From assembly GCF_007859715.1 (NCBI RefSeq), contig NZ_SJPG01000001.1, forward strand, positions 1,762,728-1,826,727: 64,000 bases of DNA, read 5' to 3'. Origin of the DNA: Rubinisphaera italica (GTDB lineage Bacteria > Planctomycetota > Planctomycetia > Planctomycetales > Planctomycetaceae). Of the stretch, positions 27,822 to 36,838 are shown piece after piece. Below the pieces are notes generated by a model. It was not told where the DNA came from and searched no databases. It saw only the letters and a list, made by a program, of their open reading frames with translations. Both the position numbers and the translations under genes were made by a program. Numbering within the stretch: position 1 is the first letter of the stretch; every line of letters begins with the position of its first letter.

Positions 27822-28094
27822 ATGCAATGGATCTTCATTATTTTGGGATTCATCATTGGTGCATTTGGTGGTTGTGTCAGCGGTAGCCTTTTGGGCTGGC
27901 TGGTTATCCGGCTAATGGCTGGTCCTTACGCCTTGTCGAATCCTGACTTACCCGGGGGCATGGCGTGGCTGGAAATTTTCATTTTTAGCGCTGTTGGTTT
28001 CTTCATTGGAGGCGTCTATGGCGTACCGCTTGGTAAAAAACTGTACTTGGAAGGACAGTCAATGGGGCAGAATTCTGATGGCGAAGACTGCTAA
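27822..28094 (+). CDS. Small membrane protein, unknown
   Basis: 90 residues with two glycine-rich membrane helices (about 3-32, 'IFIILGFIIGAFGGCVSGSL'; and 49-72, 'LEIFIFSAVGFFIGGVYGVP') and a short polar tail. No family recognised. It stands alone between a dispersed repeat and a mosaic of transposase and DUF1559 pieces. The even hydrophobic pattern suggests a real gene. Confidence 0.6.
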   Translation: MQWIFIILGFIIGAFGGCVSGSLLGWLVIRLMAGPYALSNPDLPGGMAWLEIFIFSAVGFFIGGVYGVPLGKKLYLEGQSMGQNSDGEDC

Positions 28095-28139
28095 ATTGCC
28101 ATCGGCACATTTTCTCGCTACGGGCCAGTAACTTTTTTT

Positions 28140-28245
28140 CAGTCAAATCGAAGACGGCACGAATAGACCGGAATCTTTATGTGATGTTGTTCCGGAATCT
28201 GCAAACTCTTGAGGCGATCGTGATCGAATCGACATACGCACCGAC
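28140..28245 (+). pseudogene. Integrase-type transposase, internal fragment (copy 6)
   Basis: It reads 'FFSVKSKTARIDRNLYVMLF', 'RNLQTLEAIVIESTYAPTS', matching the region after the first catalytic Asp in copy 5 ('RGFRDLYVIVFLNLHTREAV'). It then runs in frame into a DUF1559 C-terminal segment, so one open frame (28181-28738) is a chimera. Confidence 0.7.
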
Positions 28246-28738
28246 CAGTTATGTGACCTGCACAGCCAAAAGTGGAAGCTTTGCAGCAGGAGGATCACAA
28301 TTCCAGAACAATGGTGATTCAGTACTCTTCCTGAATAGCAAAACTAAAATGCGTGACATTACTGATGGAACCTCCAATACGATGGTGGTTGCAGAGTGTA
28401 GAGTAGGCTCGCAAGTACGAACTGAAAACGCATCAGGAAATCCTCCTGTCTGTCCAGGTTCAGCTGGGTTTAATAAAAGACGTGGTTATTCCTGGTTCTT
28501 TGCTGATCGTATGCCCGCTTGGTCTTATTCAACCATAGTAGGTCCTAATACCAATATCACGGAATGCGAAAGCAGCACAGGTGGAACGGCAGTTTTAGGC
28601 TCTCGCAGTGAGCATAAAGGAGGGGTGCAGGTCTTACAGTGTGATGGAGCTGTTCGTTTCGTTTCTGAAAATATCGATCTGGGAACCTGGCGAAATCTGG
28701 GTCACAAAAGTGATGGGAATGTTCTCGGTGAATTCTAA
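28246..28738 (+). pseudogene. DUF1559 protein, C-terminal half only
   Basis: About 164 residues of a DUF1559 protein: 'MRDITDGTSNTMVVAECRVG', 'RRGYSWFFADRMPAWSYSTI', and the family end 'HKGGVQVLQCDGAVRFVSEN' with 'NVLGEF'. The pilin-like N-terminus is missing, replaced by a transposase piece. It ends in a strong terminator, so the 3' end of a once complete gene is preserved. Expression as a chimera cannot be excluded. Confidence 0.8.
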
Positions 28739-28760
28739 AAGTTGCTGACTGACTCACTTC

Positions 28761-28792
28761 AAAGCCACTCATCCAGTATGAGTGGCTTTTTT
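28761..28792 (+). terminator. Rho-independent terminator after DUF1559 remnant
   Basis: A perfect 12-bp stem AAAGCCACTCAT / ATGAGTGGCTTT with a 5-nt loop and a T tract, 22 nt after the stop codon. This is the clearest terminator in the window. Confidence 0.9.
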
Positions 28793-28824
28793 ATTCCACT
28801 TTTGGGGAATGTTAGTGGGTATGG

Positions 28825-28951
28825 AACATAAGATCTCCCTGCCGCCCATTCGAGAGGAGCCTAGTGAAGTAACGACCATTTCGATCGATCAGATTGAAGT
28901 CAGAAAATACGTTGGTGGATTGATCAAGTCCTTCGAGCGGAAGGTGGCTTG
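28825..28951 (+). pseudogene. Integrase-type transposase, 3' fragment (copy 7)
   Basis: The last ~40 residues: 'LPPIREEPSEVTTISIDQIE', 'VRKYVGGLIKSFERKVA' and stop. Together with copy 6 upstream it brackets the DUF1559 segment. Its downstream flank shares 'gctattgat.agccaac.atcttt' with copy 4. Confidence 0.8.
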
Positions 28952-29057
28952 ATCGATAAAGCAATAACTTTCGCTGGCTATTGATAGCCAACCATCTTTC
29001 GCTTCATATAAAATATTCTCGGCGTCTGAGCCATTTAACAATAGCCTGACATCTGAA

Positions 29058-29162
29058 ATGCTGATTGAAGTCGGCAACGATCACCGACTTATCGATCCTG
29101 AGCAACTCAAGGCAATGTTGGAAGCGTGTGATCGACTGACAAAGAAAGCAAAACAATCATGA
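29058..29162 (+). pseudogene. Short C-terminal coding remnant before GDPD
   Basis: 34 codons from ATG 29058 ('MLIEVGNDHRLIDPEQLKAM', 'LEACDRLTKKAKQS'). The stop overlaps the next gene's ATG (ATGA). The frame stays open upstream to about 28980 without a convincing start. It looks like the tail of a protein whose 5' part was removed by the transposase fragment at 28825-28951. The family is unknown. The preserved ATGA overlap suggests it was once the gene before the GDPD gene. Confidence 0.4.
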
Positions 29163-29974
29163 CTTTTTCTCGTTCACTACTTCTACTGACTTTCTACATC
29201 GCCATTGTCTGCAATCACTCCGATGCTACCGAACAAACTCGACCGCTCATCGTCGCTCACCGTGGTCTACTCCGTCACGCACCAGAAAACACGTTGGCGA
29301 ACTTCAGGGCGTGCCTCGAACTACGACTCGGCTTTGAGTTTGACGTGGAACGAACCATAGACGACCACTTGGTGTGTATCCATGACAGTACAGTGGACCG
29401 AACCACTAACGGAACCGGAAAAGTGTCTGACCTTACTCTGTTACAAATTTGTGAATTGGATGCAGGCAGTTGGTTTGATCCGAAGTTTGCCGATGAGAAA
29501 GTACCGACTGTCGAGGAAGTCCTGAAACTGGTTGCCGAGTACCGTCAGCATGAAGTGTTGATCGCTGTCGATCTGAAAGCGGGGGGCGTTGAGCAGGAAG
29601 TGGTTCAACTGGCGCAGAAGCACAATGTACTGAACCGGCTATTGTTTATCGGTCGGACAATCTCAGATCCAATTGTCAGGGAGCGACTCAAGCAGGCATC
29701 GAAAAATGCTGATTGTGCTGCAGTCGCCAATAATGCTGATGAATTTCCCAAAGCTCTTGCCGACACTAATGCTTCGTGGGTTTACTTCCGTTATCTACCC
29801 CCCAAAGAGCAATTGGATGCCGTTAGTGGTGCCGGGAAACGATCCTTCATCGCTGGGGCAAAGGTTGCTGGATATTTTCCAGAGAACTGGCAGCACTGCA
29901 TTGAAGTGGGATTGAATGCGATCCTCACTGATTATCCTCTTGAGCTGAGACAAGGATTAAAAGGCAAACAATGA
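29159..29974 (+). CDS. Secreted glycerophosphodiester phosphodiesterase (GDPD family)
   Basis: 271 residues with a signal peptide (1-23). It is a GDPD TIM barrel with the catalytic His pair and metal-binding Glu/Asp: 'IVAHRGLLRHAPENTLANFR', 'GFEFDVERTIDDHLVCIHDS', 'VDRTTNGTGKVSDLTL'. Members cleave glycerophosphodiesters to glycerol-3-phosphate and an alcohol. It is overlapped by ATGA at both ends (remnant before, cupin after), so it belongs to an operon with the cupin and ankyrin genes. The family is certain; the substrate is not. Confidence 0.93.
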   Translation: MTFSRSLLLLTFYIAIVCNHSDATEQTRPLIVAHRGLLRHAPENTLANFRACLELRLGFEFDVERTIDDHLVCIHDSTVDRTTNGTGKVSDLTLLQICELDAGSWFDPKFADEKVPTVEEVLKLVAEYRQHEVLIAVDLKAGGVEQEVVQLAQKHNVLNRLLFIGRTISDPIVRERLKQASKNADCAAVANNADEFPKALADTNASWVYFRYLPPKEQLDAVSGAGKRSFIAGAKVAGYFPENWQHCIEVGLNAILTDYPLELRQGLKGKQ

Positions 29975-30282
29975 CTCAATATCAAATCCGACAACTCGCC
30001 GACGAACTACAACCGCCTGAATCCGGCAAGCAGAGTATAGTGCTGGCTGATGACGGCAATGCAAAAGTTATAATGTTCGCTTTTGCCGCTGGCGATGGCC
30101 TCAATGAACATGTCGCTTCACTACCGGCGATCATTCAGATCATCAACGGTGAAGCCGAACTGACTGTTGGTGAGGAACTAGTCAAAGGGAAGCCGGGGAC
30201 GTGGATTCAAATGAGTGCCAAGACACCGCACAGCATCAAAGCTCAGTCACAATTGGTTATGCTATTGACGTTGCTGAAATAG
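29971..30282 (+). CDS. Small cupin-domain protein
   Basis: 103 residues, one cupin barrel: 'VIMFAFAAGDGLNEHVASLP' (motif 1 reduced to one His), 'IINGEAELTVGEELVKGKPG' and 'IQMSAKTPHSIKAQS'. It starts within the GDPD stop (ATGA). The metal ligands are fewer than in classical cupins, so activity is uncertain. Confidence 0.85.
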   Translation: MTQYQIRQLADELQPPESGKQSIVLADDGNAKVIMFAFAAGDGLNEHVASLPAIIQIINGEAELTVGEELVKGKPGTWIQMSAKTPHSIKAQSQLVMLLTLLK

Positions 30283-30318
30283 CACACGGATAATTCTCTA
30301 CATACAAAGGCACAACCA

Positions 30319-30807
30319 ATGACTACGAATATCACACCTACAATCCGTAAACCGAATGAAGGTCGTACCATTGCCGTCGTTGGGGATGTTTACCGTTTTA
30401 TGGCGACGAGTGAAGATACAAACGGTAAATATGCCATGTGGGAAGCGATTGTGCCACCGGGGGGCGGTCCACCCCCGCATGTCCACAGTCGAGAGGAAGA
30501 GAGCTTTTATATCCTGGAAGGTGAGATCACATTCCAGATTGGTGAGGAACGTGTTGTGGCAAGAATTGGGATGTTTGCCAACATGCCTGTGGGGACGCCA
30601 CATTCATTTAAGAATGAAAGCAGCCAACCAGCGAAAATGCTTATCTCTATCGCACCAGCAGGGCTGGAAAAAATGTTCTTCGAATTCGGCGTACCGCTTT
30701 CAGAAGGCTCAAACTCTGCATTGCCCCCGACAAAAGACGAGATCGAGAAGTTGCTGACCATTGCTCCAAATTATGGGATCGAAATCAGAGTGCCACACCA
30801 TGAATGA
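30319..30807 (+). CDS. Cupin-domain protein
   Basis: 162 residues. Cupin motif 1 is 'PPHVHSREEESFYILEGEIT' (H-x-H, Glu) and motif 2 is 'ANMPVGTPHSFKNES' with the fourth ligand His, a full metal-binding set. The sequence resembles the quercetin-dioxygenase/cupin_2 group, whose activities vary. It is 36 nt after the previous cupin on the same strand. Confidence 0.87.
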   Translation: MTTNITPTIRKPNEGRTIAVVGDVYRFMATSEDTNGKYAMWEAIVPPGGGPPPHVHSREEESFYILEGEITFQIGEERVVARIGMFANMPVGTPHSFKNESSQPAKMLISIAPAGLEKMFFEFGVPLSEGSNSALPPTKDEIEKLLTIAPNYGIEIRVPHHE

Positions 30808-30820
30808 GGACAGGTTCAGT

Positions 30821-31336
30821 ATGAATTCCAAAGAAGCATTTGAAAAACTACAAATCGCAGTGCAGAACCCGCAACTTAGTCCCAGGCAAATCGCGAACCT
30901 GGCGAGTGCGGGATTCGACTTGAACGATTCGCCACAGCCACAACACCCCATCTTTATTGCGATTGCCTGCCACCATTTCAATATCGTTAACGTATTAATT
31001 GACCATGGTGTCCGATTTGATCACCGCGACCCCAGGCATCACAACGCCTCCGTGATTCAAAGGCTCCGCTCGCAACGAGACTTTCTTGAAGGGTTCGTCG
31101 AAAGTCCCGACCATAAAGAATCGCGAGCCATCATTAAACGACGACTCAAGGCGACACAGCAGGCAATCGAAAATTATAACCATCTTGTGGCTGTGGGAAA
31201 GATTGAACAAATCGAAGATGCTCCCGAACAAACAAATGCAGATCTTGCGGATCAACTCGAAGAAAAATTAAAAGATATTCCAGGAATGGGGGATGCGTTG
31301 CAGGCTCTGCTGACAAAACTCCAAAGCAAATCTTGA
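30821..31336 (+). CDS. Ankyrin-like repeat protein
   Basis: About 171 residues from ATG 30821, chosen because GAGGA lies ten bases before it; ATG 30800, overlapping the cupin stop, is the alternative. The N-terminal half has ankyrin-like helices ('ALARLASAGFDLNDSPQPQH'-type spacing; seen as 'IANLASAGFDLND', 'PIFIAIACHHFNIVNVLIDH', 'GVRFDHRDPRHHNASV'). The second half is charged and helical. No export signal, so it is cytoplasmic. It is the last gene of the GDPD-cupin-cupin cluster; its role is unknown. Confidence 0.75.
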   Translation: MNSKEAFEKLQIAVQNPQLSPRQIANLASAGFDLNDSPQPQHPIFIAIACHHFNIVNVLIDHGVRFDHRDPRHHNASVIQRLRSQRDFLEGFVESPDHKESRAIIKRRLKATQQAIENYNHLVAVGKIEQIEDAPEQTNADLADQLEEKLKDIPGMGDALQALLTKLQSKS

Positions 31337-31397
31337 TGTCAATACTAATGTACTACATCTGCCACAAGTTCCAGAAACGGTGCAGACAGAATTCCTT

Positions 31398-31690
31398 TGA
31401 TATCAATGAAAGAGTTCATTTGAGGGGGGAAATTATGATTCCCCAATTGCTGGGTAATCACACTCACTCTTACTTACAGGAGGACCAGCATACTCTTACT
31501 CAGTATCGATCAACATGCACGATAACTGACCATCTCGGATCGAAATCCAAGACCGATTCCTTAATGACTTCAGACGATTGAGTATTCAGTCTCTCCAAAA
31601 ATTTAAACTTCGGTCGTGGCGAGGACTGAGACAGAATATGCAATTTTGTCGTGTAAAACTGCACGGCGGGAAGCACTGAGTGCGTTACGA
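31398..31690 (+). repeat. ~300-nt dispersed repeat, near full-length copy
   Basis: It starts 'gatatcaatgaaagagttc' like 56793, has 'tatcgatcaacatgcacgat', 'gaccgattccttaatgactt' followed by 'cagacgattgagta', and a 3' block 'gacagaatatgcaattttgt'. The middle 'gccagagg' block of other copies is missing here. It lies between convergent genes, so it is not simply a promoter of either. Confidence 0.65.
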
Positions 31691-31749
31691 CAAACAGCTT
31701 GTGACTTCGTCAATTAGACATAAATGTCTGAGACACCTGCTCATTTCAC

Positions 31750-32721
31750 TCACACTCTCACCCGTCGAAAAGCTCCTCTCAACAACTCTAAACTTTTCGG
31801 AATGGCGGTGCGATAATCTTCTTTGCCTTCGAATTCAAGGGAGATGAATCCACGGTAGTTGTGTTTTTGGAGGATACTTGCGATCCGAGGGTAATCGAGA
31901 TCTAACGAATACCATTGGCCACCACCATAGTAAGTCTTGGCCTGAACGAAGACTGTTTGCGGAGCGATTTTTTCGAGGCGGTCGTACGGATCATCCAGAA
32001 AGTTGCCGGTGTCGGTTGTGATTTGCAGCCAGGGGGAGTCGATCGCGTTTACGATGCGGAGGATCCCTTCGGGAGTCAGTCCCAATCCCCAGTGGTTTTC
32101 CAGAGCCATCACGATGCCGCACTTCTCAGCGGTGGGGAGGCAGGCTTCAAAAGCTTCAATCACCCAGGGAAAGGCATCTTCGTCGGTATAGCCACCAAGC
32201 GGTTTCTCGATACCCCGGTTCTTCATCAGCTCATCAAAACTACCAGACGTTCCCCAGGTGCCGGTGTTGACTCGCATGACGGGAATGCCCAGCTTGTAGG
32301 CGATTTCAAGTTGAGCAATCGTGCGGTCAATGTTCTGCTTGCGGCGGTCGCGGTCGGGAGTAACAAATCCCTGGTGCGTCGACAATCCGACGAGAGGCAA
32401 TCCGAGGCGGAGTGCGTGGCGTTTGTAGCTCATCAACTTAGAATGACTGAGCAAATCATTCTGTTCGATCTGATACAGCAGCAGTTCGACACCATCGAAG
32501 CCGTATTCATCGGCAATGTCAATGCACTTGTCTATATCCCGTAGATCCGGGTTCTGAAACCGCCACAATGAATAGGTCGAGAGCACAATCGGATGCGTTT
32601 CCCTGGCACCGTCGCTCTTTTCCGTTTCTGCAGCCTGAGCCGAAGAGGCTCCCACGGCACTGGTCAGCGGAACTAGTGATAGCAAACCAGACTGGGTCAG
32701 AAATTGACGTCGAGAATTCAT
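31750..32721 (-). CDS. Sugar phosphate isomerase/epimerase-like TIM-barrel protein, Tat-exported
   Basis: 323 residues with a Tat signal ('SRRQFLTQSGLLSLVPLTSA'). It is an AP endonuclease 2/xylose isomerase-like TIM barrel: 'DEYGFDGVELLLYQIEQNDL', 'LPLVGLSTHQGF', 'GIVMALENHWGLGLTPEGIL' and 'NYRGFISLEFEGKEDYRTAI'. The Glu, His and Asp at strand ends fit the metal site. The exact reaction is unknown. It lies on the same strand downstream of the sulfatase, separated by a transposase N-terminal remnant. Confidence 0.9.
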   Translation of the reverse strand: MNSRRQFLTQSGLLSLVPLTSAVGASSAQAAETEKSDGARETHPIVLSTYSLWRFQNPDLRDIDKCIDIADEYGFDGVELLLYQIEQNDLLSHSKLMSYKRHALRLGLPLVGLSTHQGFVTPDRDRRKQNIDRTIAQLEIAYKLGIPVMRVNTGTWGTSGSFDELMKNRGIEKPLGGYTDEDAFPWVIEAFEACLPTAEKCGIVMALENHWGLGLTPEGILRIVNAIDSPWLQITTDTGNFLDDPYDRLEKIAPQTVFVQAKTYYGGGQWYSLDLDYPRIASILQKHNYRGFISLEFEGKEDYRTAIPKSLELLRGAFRRVRV

Positions 32722-32894
32722 GGAATAGCCTCATGATGCGAGAAATGAATCGAAAATCATTCTACTTCATCTCGATCGAGGAGATAAGTATGCTGGAGGA
32801 ATCTGACTGGAAATGATCCATTTCAAAAGACAGGAATCGCGCTGTCCAACGAATGTGTTGTACCCTGCAGAAGAAGATTTAAGGACAATACCGA

Positions 32895-32954
32895 AATGGC
32901 CAGGATTATCCATCCACTGCTCGCATTGATTGCTTCGGCGACAGAGCGGGATTA
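32895..32954 (+). pseudogene. Integrase-type transposase, N-terminal fragment (copy 8)
   Basis: 'MARIIHPLLALIASATERD' then stop. It matches the start of the transposase at 61209 ('MTAKIFHPLLAMIASSTNNE'). Only the first 19 codons remain. The rest of 32722-33005 is unremarkable. Confidence 0.6.
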
Positions 32955-33005
32955 AGTCTAATATAGAGAATTAAAGATCAATGAAATTGAGACTGTCACG
33001 TTTCA

Positions 33006-35003
33006 TTAAAAATCTGATTCGTAAATTGCTTCTCCAGTGGATTTCGTTACTTTGATGCTTGTGATTGTTATTTTTCCATTGGATTTTGAGGGGTCAAGTC
33101 GAATGGCAGTAAGCGGACTTTGAGTACTCCATTTCAAATGATAGGTATGAGGTTGGCCATCGTGGTTGACATCAAAACGAATACTGCGATCTCGATGAAA
33201 CCCACCCGGTTTTCCTGCTTCTCTCCAGTAGAATTGGCCTTCTCTGGAAGAGTCGGAAGAGAATGTCAACGTGATTTCAAAGTCAGATTTCTCAACTGGT
33301 ACTTGCAGTGCATAACTGAAATAGGGATCTGTTCCTGAACTCGTGACGATCAACTTTCCCTCTCTTAGTGCAAGACTGCAATCACCATCGGGTTGCCAGC
33401 CCGCAACAGGTTTATCAAGAAACTTGGCTGGCTTTTTTGCAGGAGTCCTTGCTCCGCCTTTGAGAGACGATTTCCCCTCAAGCTTCGGTTGATACTTAGA
33501 GGCATCAAACCTGGGATTCGGCAAAGGCAGGACGGCTTGTGTATCTTTCAGGAATTCGTCAATCACCAAGTCAAGCTCTTTCACCTTTTCCGGCTTCACT
33601 AAAGCCAGGTTATTCTGCTCGCCAATGTCCTCCTTGAGATCGTAAAGCTTGTATCGATGGTTTCCATTCTCGCCGTCGAAGAAAATGCGTATCAGTTTCC
33701 AGTCTTCTGAATGTACGCTGACAGCAGCGGGTAGCCATTCGGGAATTGGTGGACTGTGAGGGAAATACGTGAAGATCGCTTCGCGATCGAGATGCTTTCC
33801 TTTCAGAGCGGGAACAATACTTACACCATCGAAGTTCTGTCCCTGCTGGGGAGCAATTGAGAGCATTTCCAGCAGGGTCGGGTAATAGTCGCAACTTTGA
33901 ATGATTTCCTCACTTCGGGAATCTGCTTGAATGTGTTTTGGATAAACAATAATTGCCGGGCCACGAACGCCCCCTTCGTACATTGTCGCTTTTCCGCCGC
34001 GAAGAGGGGCGTTGCTGGTCGCAGAAGTGCCATCGACTTCGTTGTACATGTTGCCGCCGTTGTCCGATGCAAAAAATATAATTGTGTGATCGGCAATCTT
34101 GAGGCGATCCAACGTATCAAGCAATGTCCCCACCGCATCATCCATGCTTTCGATCATTGCAGCATAAGTGGGGCTGCGTTGGGAATCGGTAGGATCGACA
34201 TTCTTTTTGTACTGATCGATCAAATCCTGCTTGGCATCAAACGGAGCATGGACGCTGAACATCCAGTAGTTTAGAAAGAACGGTTCGTCGGTATGCTGCT
34301 CCATGAAGGCAATGGCTTCCTTCGCCATGCGGTCTTCGAGATGTTCATCGGGTATTAGCGGATCGTGATCAAAGTCTTTGAACTTCCACGGCGCGACGTA
34401 ACTGCCCGCCGGGCCAGGGCCGGGATGATGAGGCACGTCAACATCGAACCCATGTTCCAGCGGCGAGTACGGTTCCGAGCCCAGGTGCCATTTGCCGAAG
34501 TGCCCTGTGGCGTATCCATTGTCCTTGAACATTTCAGCCAGTGTGTAGTATTTCTTATCGAGTCTCGTGACTGGGTTAGGAAATGTCGCTTTGTGATTAA
34601 CAGGTCCTGTCGGGCTGGTTGTTGCCTGCAGAACGATTTGTGGCAAATGACAATTGGGAGCAGTGATGCCAGTTCTTGCGGGACTTAGTCCTGTCAGAAT
34701 ACTGGCCCGTGTTGGAGAGCAGAGTGGACTTGAAGAATAAGCACGAGTAAAAGTCATGCCGCGTTCAGCCAGTCGCTGAATGTTTGGCGTTTTGTAGAAG
34801 TTCGTCGTGCCAAACAACGTGGTGTCACTCCAGCCGAGATCATCCGCCAGAATGAAAACAACATTTGGTTTGGATGCAGCCCAGGCAGATGAAGACATCA
34901 AGACTAACAGAACGATGCAAATCAATGAAGTGAAATGCTTGTTCGAACCAGCAAATTGGTTCAGGAACTCGCTTTCATAATAGGAGAAATATTCTGATTT
35001 CAT
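33006..35003 (-). CDS. Secreted type I sulfatase with C-terminal extension
   Basis: 665 residues with a signal peptide (about 22-44). The sulfatase domain has '[20 protein letters not shown]' with metal-binding DD, the formylglycine motif C95-S-P-T-R, '[20 protein letters not shown]' and '[18 protein letters not shown]'. The last ~150 residues after 'LPNPRFDAS' are a beta-sandwich extension of the kind seen in planctomycete arylsulfatase A-like enzymes. It is downstream of rhaA, a permease and a small membrane peptide, all on the same strand. Removal of sulfate from rhamnose-containing polysaccharide is the inferred role. A separate maturation enzyme for the Cys is needed and is not in the window. 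Confidence 0.94.
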   Translation of the reverse strand: MKSEYFSYYESEFLNQFAGSNKHFTSLICIVLLVLMSSSAWAASKPNVVFILADDLGWSDTTLFGTTNFYKTPNIQRLAERGMTFTRAYSSSPLCSPTRASILTGLSPARTGITAPNCHLPQIVLQATTSPTGPVNHKATFPNPVTRLDKKYYTLAEMFKDNGYATGHFGKWHLGSEPYSPLEHGFDVDVPHHPGPGPAGSYVAPWKFKDFDHDPLIPDEHLEDRMAKEAIAFMEQHTDEPFFLNYWMFSVHAPFDAKQDLIDQYKKNVDPTDSQRSPTYAAMIESMDDAVGTLLDTLDRLKIADHTIIFFASDNGGNMYNEVDGTSATSNAPLRGGKATMYEGGVRGPAIIVYPKHIQADSRSEEIIQSCDYYPTLLEMLSIAPQQGQNFDGVSIVPALKGKHLDREAIFTYFPHSPPIPEWLPAAVSVHSEDWKLIRIFFDGENGNHRYKLYDLKEDIGEQNNLALVKPEKVKELDLVIDEFLKDTQAVLPLPNPRFDASKYQPKLEGKSSLKGGARTPAKKPAKFLDKPVAGWQPDGDCSLALREGKLIVTSSGTDPYFSYALQVPVEKSDFEITLTFSSDSSREGQFYWREAGKPGGFHRDRSIRFDVNHDGQPHTYHLKWSTQSPLTAIRLDPSKSNGKITITSIKVTKSTGEAIYESDF

Positions 35004-35110
35004 AGGGATTCGTTTTCGTTAAATAAGGTTGGGGCGATAGCAAAACAAAGGAACGGATTAAAACTGAGCAGTTTCTCAGAATGAAATGACAATCCTGCGT
35101 TTGTATGCGA

Positions 35111-35302
35111 TCAGATCTCGATATCTTTTGCATCCACTGGTAAATCACGTCCCATCCATAATGGAGTGATCACAAACCAGACAACGGTTCCCACTAATGC
35201 CGAAATTATTACCGTTTCATGTCGGATCATCCCACTAAAGTAAAGCAGGCACGGCACGATCGTTGCAGCCAGGGCAATCCATGAGATGAGTTTGAGAAAC
35301 AT
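35111..35302 (-). CDS. 63-aa two-helix membrane peptide next to permease
   Basis: It has two predicted membrane helices ('FLKLISWIALAATIVPCLLY' and 'ETVIISALVGTVVWFVITPL') and a short acidic tail. It lies 116 nt downstream of the NCS1-type permease and 107 nt upstream of the sulfatase, on the same strand. It may be a small accessory subunit of the permease. No family recognised. Confidence 0.65.
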   Translation of the reverse strand: MFLKLISWIALAATIVPCLLYFSGMIRHETVIISALVGTVVWFVITPLWMGRDLPVDAKDIEI

Positions 35303-35418
35303 GATACGATTTTCTTGATTTGATTATTGTCAGTTGAATTTCTGATATTACTTGTCGGTCATACCATTTTTCTTTGTGTGAGTTTACTCAACAGAAGATA
35401 GATCACACCGCATGCGAT

Positions 35419-36768
35419 CTAAGCAGGAATGACGGCATATGCTGCGAACAATCCCTGCCAGAAAATCAAATAGAGGCCTACCGAAACAGGAAGCAACCAG
35501 GCAATCAGCACGGCAACATGAATTCGAATCCCGCTGTGGTAGGAATATTCGTCCGTCATTCCAAAATTCTTCATAAAGTAGTAGTCGACAAAAATGACAG
35601 CTCCCATTGGGCCTAGAACCGTTCCGTAAGTCCCCACGAAACCGAGTAATTGAGCCGAGAGATTCGGGAACGCTCCTGCCAAAGTGGCGACCGCGCCTGC
35701 GATCAACGTCATCATCGTCCGGGAACTCTTGGGGATCACTCCCTGAAAGGCCAGGCCCGCTCGATAAATTGTGGGGTTTGCTGTTGTCCAGCCGGCGATC
35801 ACGACACAAATAATCCCAGTCCACCCCAGCGCCTGAAATGCCAACAAGCCGGGATTTGCACTGACTTTCCCATCAGCTCCGACTGCGAGATCCGGTTGCA
35901 CTTTTATCAGTGCAGCCAGCAATAAGGCTGCTGAAATCCAGGCCATGTAGTGACCGAGAAACATGCCAACCGCAGGGGCCCAACCGGAGGAATTGCTGCG
36001 AGCAAATCGGAAGATGGAAAGATCGGCCATCCCAAAGTGCATTGCTCCATTGCAAAGCCAGGCGAACGTCACAATCTGCCAGAAGCCAAATGATTGCGGA
36101 CCATTCTTGTCCTGAACAAAAGCGATGGCATCCGTCCAGAATTTTCCATCCGTCAAAGCGGCGACCGATGTTGCATTCAATTGAACCAGGGAGACAATTC
36201 CACATGCAGCAAAAATCGAAATCATCCAGGGAGCAGCAATGTTGGCGACATGAGCCACCATCCCATAACCGGCAGCTGCGGTGATCGCCATCATAATTCC
36301 GACAATAAGCACCAGAGCAGTGAATGAGGGAGCACCGAATGCAAAGGTCGACTCGGGAACTTCATAGAAAATCCCGAACGGAACGCCCACTGCGCTGGCA
36401 GAAACAGTCACCATCGCTCCGGCTAAGAAGCAGAAGAGTAAACCGTTCACCACATTGTAAAACTTAACCAGTGAACCGCCGGCAATACGTTCTAACTGGT
36501 AATACAGTGTTGTTCGCTTCGCGATTGCAATCGGGGTGACCAGAAACCGCCACGTCAGCACCGCCAGAAGATTGCCCAGCAGCAACCCTGACAGGAGATC
36601 TTGTAAACTGGCCCCGGCTGCCAGAAAGAGCGGCCCAATCATAAACTCAGTCCCGGCGGCATGCTCACCAGCATACATCCCCCAGAACTTTCCAGATCCA
36701 AGTAACTCAGAATCCGGCACAGGCTCCCGTTCGAATTCACCAACAGAAGTTGAGGGCTCTTCGTTCAT
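35419..36768 (-). CDS. NCS1/cytosine permease-like transporter
   Basis: 449 residues from ATG 36768; an upstream TTG gives 453. About 12 membrane helices with features of the purine-cytosine permease (NCS1) family: 'GSGKFWGMYAGEHAAGTEFM', 'LLLGNLLAVLTWRF', 'WTTANPTIYRAGLAFQGVIP' and 'GTYGTVLGPMGAVIFVDYYF'. NCS1 carriers classically move nucleobases. Here the gene starts 70 nt after rhaA, so uptake of rhamnose or a related sugar is inferred rather than nucleobase transport. Relatives of this family beside sugar isomerases deserve testing. Confidence 0.85.
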   Translation of the reverse strand: MNEEPSTSVGEFEREPVPDSELLGSGKFWGMYAGEHAAGTEFMIGPLFLAAGASLQDLLSGLLLGNLLAVLTWRFLVTPIAIAKRTTLYYQLERIAGGSLVKFYNVVNGLLFCFLAGAMVTVSASAVGVPFGIFYEVPESTFAFGAPSFTALVLIVGIMMAITAAAGYGMVAHVANIAAPWMISIFAACGIVSLVQLNATSVAALTDGKFWTDAIAFVQDKNGPQSFGFWQIVTFAWLCNGAMHFGMADLSIFRFARSNSSGWAPAVGMFLGHYMAWISAALLLAALIKVQPDLAVGADGKVSANPGLLAFQALGWTGIICVVIAGWTTANPTIYRAGLAFQGVIPKSSRTMMTLIAGAVATLAGAFPNLSAQLLGFVGTYGTVLGPMGAVIFVDYYFMKNFGMTDEYSYHSGIRIHVAVLIAWLLPVSVGLYLIFWQGLFAAYAVIPA

Positions 36769-36838
36769 CAAAATTTCCAATAATTGCTTCTACTTCAAAA
36801 TGGGCAATCAGTCGTGCCTATATGTCTTGTTGAGCAAA

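Noticed and set aside
31915..32544. 209-codon plus-strand open frame
   Set aside because: It is antisense to the TIM-barrel gene at 31750-32721, which has clear family motifs and a Tat signal; the plus-strand frame has none.
35607..36327. Several plus-strand frames of 68-124 codons opposite the permease gene
   Set aside because: Shadows of a membrane-protein gene with clear helices; they have Arg/Ser/Gln-rich composition typical of antisense frames.
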